Shown here piece by piece: positions 61,801 through 64,000 of a DNA stretch of 64,000 bases (the stretch's first letter is position 1; each line of letters opens with the position of its first letter). Origin of the DNA: Gallalistipes aquisgranensis (lineage in GTDB: Bacteria > Bacteroidota > Bacteroidia > Bacteroidales > Rikenellaceae); NCBI RefSeq assembly GCF_014982715.1, contig NZ_JADCJY010000001.1, positions 1,922,001 through 1,986,000 of the forward strand, written 5' to 3'. The notes beneath the pieces were generated by a model. The model saw only the letters and a list, made by a program, of their open reading frames with translations. It was not told where the DNA came from and searched no databases. The translations under genes were made by a program, and so were the position numbers.

Positions 61801-61954
61801 ACAGACGACAGGGACAGCGATAACAAAGGTTCTGCCACCTGTATCCCGTTTCACCCCTACGGGTGACCGAACAAAGAAACGCGAAACCGTCATTGAGAAA
61901 CTGACTGCGTTTTTCAATCGGTTTTGGGATATAATGTCATTAAAAACAGAATAA
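58838..61954 (+). CDS. hsdR: type I restriction-modification endonuclease subunit HsdR
   Basis: A 1038-residue motor-nuclease. The N-terminal PD-(D/E)xK nuclease is shown by VHIELKRRGVDIKEAFNQI (~160-180). The SF2 translocase follows with Walker A TTGSGKT (~325), DECHRSQFGD (~424) and FGFTGTPIF, and later motif VI-like LLQAYSRTNRI. The C-terminus is helical and binds the MS core. It cuts DNA lacking the cognate methylation. It is 20 nt from the GIY-YIG gene and complete, so the RM system is probably functional. Confidence 0.97.
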   Translation: MNKYNLVAENPESTVVSDYRAEYRTEKEYQSEADLERAFIKLLTEQAYDYLPIHTETELIANLRRQLEKLNHYTFTDAEWSRFFTGCLANKNSGIVEKTAIIQEDHVQLLTRDDGTVKNIYLLDKVNIHNNSLQVINQYEVDGGIRSNRYDVTVLVNGLPLVHIELKRRGVDIKEAFNQIDRYQRESFWAGSGLFEYVQIFVISNGTYTKYYSNTTRQSHIKEAASGGIRSKSRQTSNSFEFTSWWADANNRPITDLMGFGRTFFAKHTLLNLLTRYCVFTSDRMLLVMRPYQVVATERILNKINVANSYKRYGTVEGGGYVWHTTGSGKTLTSFKTAQLASKLPYIDKVLFVVDRKDLDYQTMREYDKFERGAANSNTSTAILKRQLEDPAAKIIITTIQKLSVFIGRHAEHPVFQQKIVIIFDECHRSQFGDMHTAIIRKFKRYFLFGFTGTPIFAKNAVGGGKPNLRTTAQAFGDQLHTYTIVNAINDKNVLPFRIEYVRTVKEKEEIENSMVWDIAREEALADKRRIANIVAYILQHFNQKTKRTAKSYEFHAVTNIGEVASAGRRNKVEEVKQRTRLTGFNSIFAVSSIDTAKMYYAEFKRQMAELPSDRRLKVATIYSFGVNEDSDDFIMDENPEDTSGLDQSSRDFLESAIEDYNAMFATSYDTSSDKFQNYYKDVSLRMKNRELDLLIVVNMFLTGFDATTLNTLWVDKNLRMHGLLQAYSRTNRILNSIKTFGNIVCFRNLEKATNESIALFGDKEAAGIVLLKTFDEYYNGYTQNDKEVRGYADLVSELQMKYPAGEQIVGEQNKKSFVRLYGAILKLRNILSTFDAFAGREILTERDVQDYHSAYIDLYNEFRPQKHEAEQINEDLVFEMELIKQIEVNIDYILSLIRKYHEEHLQDKEIIVTIRRAIDSSVDLRNKKELIERFIESLTPESEVDEDWLAYVEEQRRAELDRIIVDENLNSEEAYKFMDNAFRDGFVQTTGTAITKVLPPVSRFTPTGDRTKKRETVIEKLTAFFNRFWDIMSLKTE

Positions 61955-61964
61955 TAATAAAGAT

Positions 61965-62828
61965 ATGGGACTTTTTTCAGAAAGATATGGTTACACCAAA
62001 CCCTCCGATGTAATCATTAGAGAACGGATTACTCCGGAAATACAAAATGCAATTTGTTCATGTTATGATAAATTACACAAATTCTTTATGAATTCGGGAT
62101 CGTACATGCATGTGGACGAGGCATATCTGGAGATGGAAAAGTATTTGTGGACTTATTTTTTGAATAACAGGGAGGGAAGTTTTTCTGATGGACGTCATTA
62201 TCATATTGTTGCAACTGATTTTATAGAAAATAAAAATAATTCCTGGTATCGAAAATTAGATATAGTCGAATGTACGATTAAATATCTTGCAGAAGTCGAC
62301 GCAATACATAATAATTGGAGAGCGCCTGTTAGTCAGGCATTTATTCGTCAACTCAATTTCGAGTTTGAACGCTTGAATTTCGCCTATCGTGTTGTTGGAC
62401 AGGAGATTGTTGAGATGACGTCACAAAGTGAGATTACAGCGATAGAGGAAGCCTTAGCAAATAGTTCTCATAATATCAAGATGCACCTTAGCAGAGCTTT
62501 GGAATTATTTGCACAACGTCCGGATGGAGACTATCGTAATTCAATTAAGGAGTCAATATCTGCAGTAGAAGCATTTTGTAGAGAAAAGACAGGAGAAAAT
62601 ACATTAGGCAAGGCATTGAATCGAATGGAAGCCAATGGAATTGTTTTTCCCCAATTGTTGAAGGTCGCTTTTGATAAATTATATGCATATACAAACCAAC
62701 CGGATACCGGTATCCGGCATGCTTTGATGGATAATGAAGGGGCATACACTCCAGCATCAGAGGAAGCGTTATTTATGCTTGTTTCGTGCTCTGCTTTTTT
62801 AAATTATCTATGTAAAAAAATCAATTGA
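61965..62828 (+). CDS. AbiJ-NTD4/HEPN-like predicted abortive-infection protein
   Basis: A 287-residue protein. The N-terminal segment (GLFSERYGYTKPSDVIIRERITPEIQN in pieces) matches AbiJ-NTD4, and the C-terminal half (DYRNSIKESISAVEAFCREK, GIRHALMDNEGAYTPASEEA) looks like a HEPN-type all-helical domain; its RHALMD stretch could stand at the R-x4-6-H site of HEPN RNases, but spacing is unusual, so catalysis is doubtful. Such proteins are often linked to phage defence. It starts 10 nt after hsdR and 1 nt before the next gene, so it belongs to the same operon. Confidence 0.68.
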   Translation: MGLFSERYGYTKPSDVIIRERITPEIQNAICSCYDKLHKFFMNSGSYMHVDEAYLEMEKYLWTYFLNNREGSFSDGRHYHIVATDFIENKNNSWYRKLDIVECTIKYLAEVDAIHNNWRAPVSQAFIRQLNFEFERLNFAYRVVGQEIVEMTSQSEITAIEEALANSSHNIKMHLSRALELFAQRPDGDYRNSIKESISAVEAFCREKTGENTLGKALNRMEANGIVFPQLLKVAFDKLYAYTNQPDTGIRHALMDNEGAYTPASEEALFMLVSCSAFLNYLCKKIN

Positions 62829-62829
62829 T

Positions 62830-63288
62830 ATGGATATATTTAAATGGGAACTACTTATAGCATGTTTCCTTTTAGGAGCCTGTACAGCAAGTTTTGTATT
62901 GTTCTTATTTTGTGATATCAATGTCTACCGAAAAAATAATTTGACTACTATGATAAACAGAATTTTAATGTGGATACCTCGATTATGGTATCCTTTGATT
63001 CTGATTCTTTCTACCGTTTATGTCTGCTGTAATTTTTCGGACTGTCTTAATTTTCAATTTTTCTCTGATTTTCAGGGTGATAATCTAATATTTATTGTTT
63101 GTTTGTTATTGTGGATTTTGCCATTATTTGATAAGTTCGAAATATTTGGCGCCAATTTTAAATTGCGATGGCAGAATGAGGTATCGCAGAAGGCTGCGGA
63201 TGAAGCAATTAGGATGCAAGGTGCAAATGGCGCAGAACAATTAGAAAACATGATTAATGAACAGGAGGGCAAAGGACATGTGGAATAA
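62830..63288 (+). CDS. three-TM membrane protein, defence-operon tail
   Basis: A 152-residue protein with three hydrophobic helices (about residues 5-28, 49-67, 84-99) and a cytoplasmic, charged C-terminal tail (ANFKLRWQNEVSQKAADEAI). I do not recognise a family. It is one base after the AbiJ-like gene and overlaps the next by 11 nt, so it is co-expressed. Membrane proteins paired with sensor or HEPN proteins often act as membrane-disrupting effectors, but this is inference. Strongly AT-rich. Confidence 0.6.
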   Translation: MDIFKWELLIACFLLGACTASFVLFLFCDINVYRKNNLTTMINRILMWIPRLWYPLILILSTVYVCCNFSDCLNFQFFSDFQGDNLIFIVCLLLWILPLFDKFEIFGANFKLRWQNEVSQKAADEAIRMQGANGAEQLENMINEQEGKGHVE

Positions 63289-63532
63289 TAAGCCAATACA
63301 GCAAGTTATCGACCAAGGGTTAAGATTGTTACAAAGCAATCAAGTGACAGATTCTACATATCAAATCTGGGTCGAATATTCAAAGTCCATGTTGAATATT
63401 GCAACAAATAATCCGACAATATATTCCAATTATTTATCGGTTATTTTGGCCGCTTCTAATCCCAGTATGCAACCCAGTCAGCGGTTAAGTATGTGTTTAC
63501 AATATTTAATAAATATTCAACCAATCATATAA
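63278..63532 (+). CDS. small helical protein, last gene of the operon
   Basis: An 84-residue protein predicted to be all-helical (NKPIQQVIDQGLRLLQSNQV, YQIWVEYSKSMLNIATNN, SQRLSMCLQYLINIQ). AGGAGGG at 63262-63268 fits the ATG at 63278 better than the ATG at 63257. The start overlaps the three-TM gene by 11 nt. It has no recognised domain and no membrane segment. It may be a regulator or antitoxin of the pair upstream (guess). Confidence 0.55.
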   Translation: MWNNKPIQQVIDQGLRLLQSNQVTDSTYQIWVEYSKSMLNIATNNPTIYSNYLSVILAASNPSMQPSQRLSMCLQYLINIQPII

Positions 63533-63588
63533 TGCTATAAAATGCAGGGGGCTTAAAATACTGATAGCAGCGAAAAGAAAAAATACAA

Positions 63589-63632
63589 ACTTTACTTTAT
63601 GCCCATCTTATATATATTCATTAAAGTAAAGT
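63589..63632. repeat. AT-rich inverted repeat element B (right end)
   Basis: ACTTTACTTTA (63589-63599) and TAAAGTAAAGT (63622-63632) around TTATATATAT. Same plan as element A at 53437. Confidence 0.6.
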
Positions 63633-63723
63633 CAAACAAAGGGAAAACAGATGGCTGCGCCAAAACTTATTGGTTACAGCCATTTTCTTTTGGCTGCATT
63701 GTTGAACAAGCTGAATAAATTCA

Positions 63724-63765
63724 GTTTACTTTAGTCTATTAGCTCTATATATAAGCTAAACGAAA
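63724..63765. repeat. AT-rich element C (right end), partial
   Basis: GTTTACTTTAG (63724-63734), a CTATATATA centre and a weaker right arm CTAAACGAAAG. Third copy of the element type, 92 nt after element B. No gene is supported between 63533 and 63878. Confidence 0.5.
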
Positions 63766-63844
63766 GTGGTAGTGTTTCAAACAGTGTGTCTGGGTTAAGT
63801 CCTCAGACCTCTTAGTTTTGCAAATATATCAATTTATTCGTTAC

Positions 63845-63880
63845 CTCATCGGCAGGCATGCCTGCCGATGAGTGTTTTTT
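63845..63880 (+). terminator. perfect 28-bp palindrome with T run
   Basis: CTCATCGGCAGGCA and its exact complement (63845-63872) without a loop, followed by TGTTTTTT on the plus strand. It overlaps the end of the minus-strand gene at 63879. It may terminate readthrough from the operon, or be a binding site. Confidence 0.6.
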
Positions 63881-64000
63881 ATTCGTCCGGGAACAGGACC
63901 TTGTCTAGGTCAATTCTCGGCACCTGCCTCAGGTAGGACTTCTTGTCCATGGCTGTCTTCCCCATAAGCAGGATGACAGACTCTTCGTTAGGCATCGCAC
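63879..64000 (-). CDS. C-terminus of an unidentified protein, partial
   Basis: A minus-strand frame with no stop from the window's right edge to TAA at 63879-63881; about 40 residues are visible: AMPNEESVILLMGKTAMDKK followed by SYLRQVPRIDLDKVLFPDE. The codon use is more GC-rich than the island genes. The family is not recognisable from so short a piece. It may belong to a neighbouring mobile element or the core chromosome. Confidence 0.5.
   Translation of the reverse strand, partial: AMPNEESVILLMGKTAMDKKSYLRQVPRIDLDKVLFPDE

Overview
The window comes from a Bacteroidota chromosome, most likely a high-GC gut Bacteroidales of the Alistipes/Rikenellaceae type. This is inferred from TAnnTTTG -7 promoter boxes, weak Shine-Dalgarno sequences, tRNA genes without encoded CCA, lineage-typical families (DUF4295, DUF3127, DUF4286, RNase Y beside ZapA, SDR-type threonine dehydrogenase) and many secreted glycosidases. 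About 1-51.8 kb is GC-rich core chromosome. About 52.2-63.6 kb is visibly more AT-rich and is an integrase-associated defence island.

Layout, 0-13.8 kb: the end of an adenine deaminase gene, tRNA-Gly, a lipoprotein and a GH10 xylanase, a tRNA-Tyr/Gly/Thr operon, a membrane protein with L-threonine 3-dehydrogenase, an AT-rich patch with a large imperfect inverted repeat and a PEGA-like lipoprotein, rpmI-rplT, a very small winged-helix protein, recQ, a DEDD 3'-5' exonuclease with an RlmI-like methyltransferase, an MBL-fold hydrolase, a lipoprotein, and rpmA/rplU on the minus strand.

13.9-31.4 kb: a GH92 alpha-mannosidase; a three-gene operon of degenerate receiver, alpha-helical-repeat protein and degenerate GT2-like protein; DUF4286-GH31; cysQ; mgsA; a protein with three TonB_C-like units; gdhA; a 993-residue protein combining tandem receiver-like domains with an orphan PEP-synthase-type ATP-grasp domain; a GNAT protein; and hcp.

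31.4-51.9 kb: a YeiH-type exporter with a YeiE-like LysR regulator, an esterase-DUF3127-cyclophilin operon, an FKBP lipoprotein, nhaA with an agmatinase-like gene, a ROK kinase, pdxB-pyrD-cinA, rpmB-rpmG-DUF4295-ftsY, a lipoprotein, ferritin, rimO, a coiled-coil protein with zapA, a probable 6S-like RNA, rny and a GT25 glycosyltransferase.

52.2-63.6 kb: a tyrosine integrase, then one co-oriented tight gene string: XRE regulator, hsdM, RhuM-family gene, hsdS, GIY-YIG protein, hsdR, AbiJ-NTD4/HEPN-like protein, a three-TM protein and a small helical protein. AT-rich elements with TTTACTTTA arms lie at both ends. hsdS carries three exact-length 12-bp repeats coding ELEA at the junction between its two target-recognition domains, the configuration known from EcoR124I-type enzymes to change spacer length and specificity by slippage. 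The last three genes are the best candidate here for an undescribed defence cassette.
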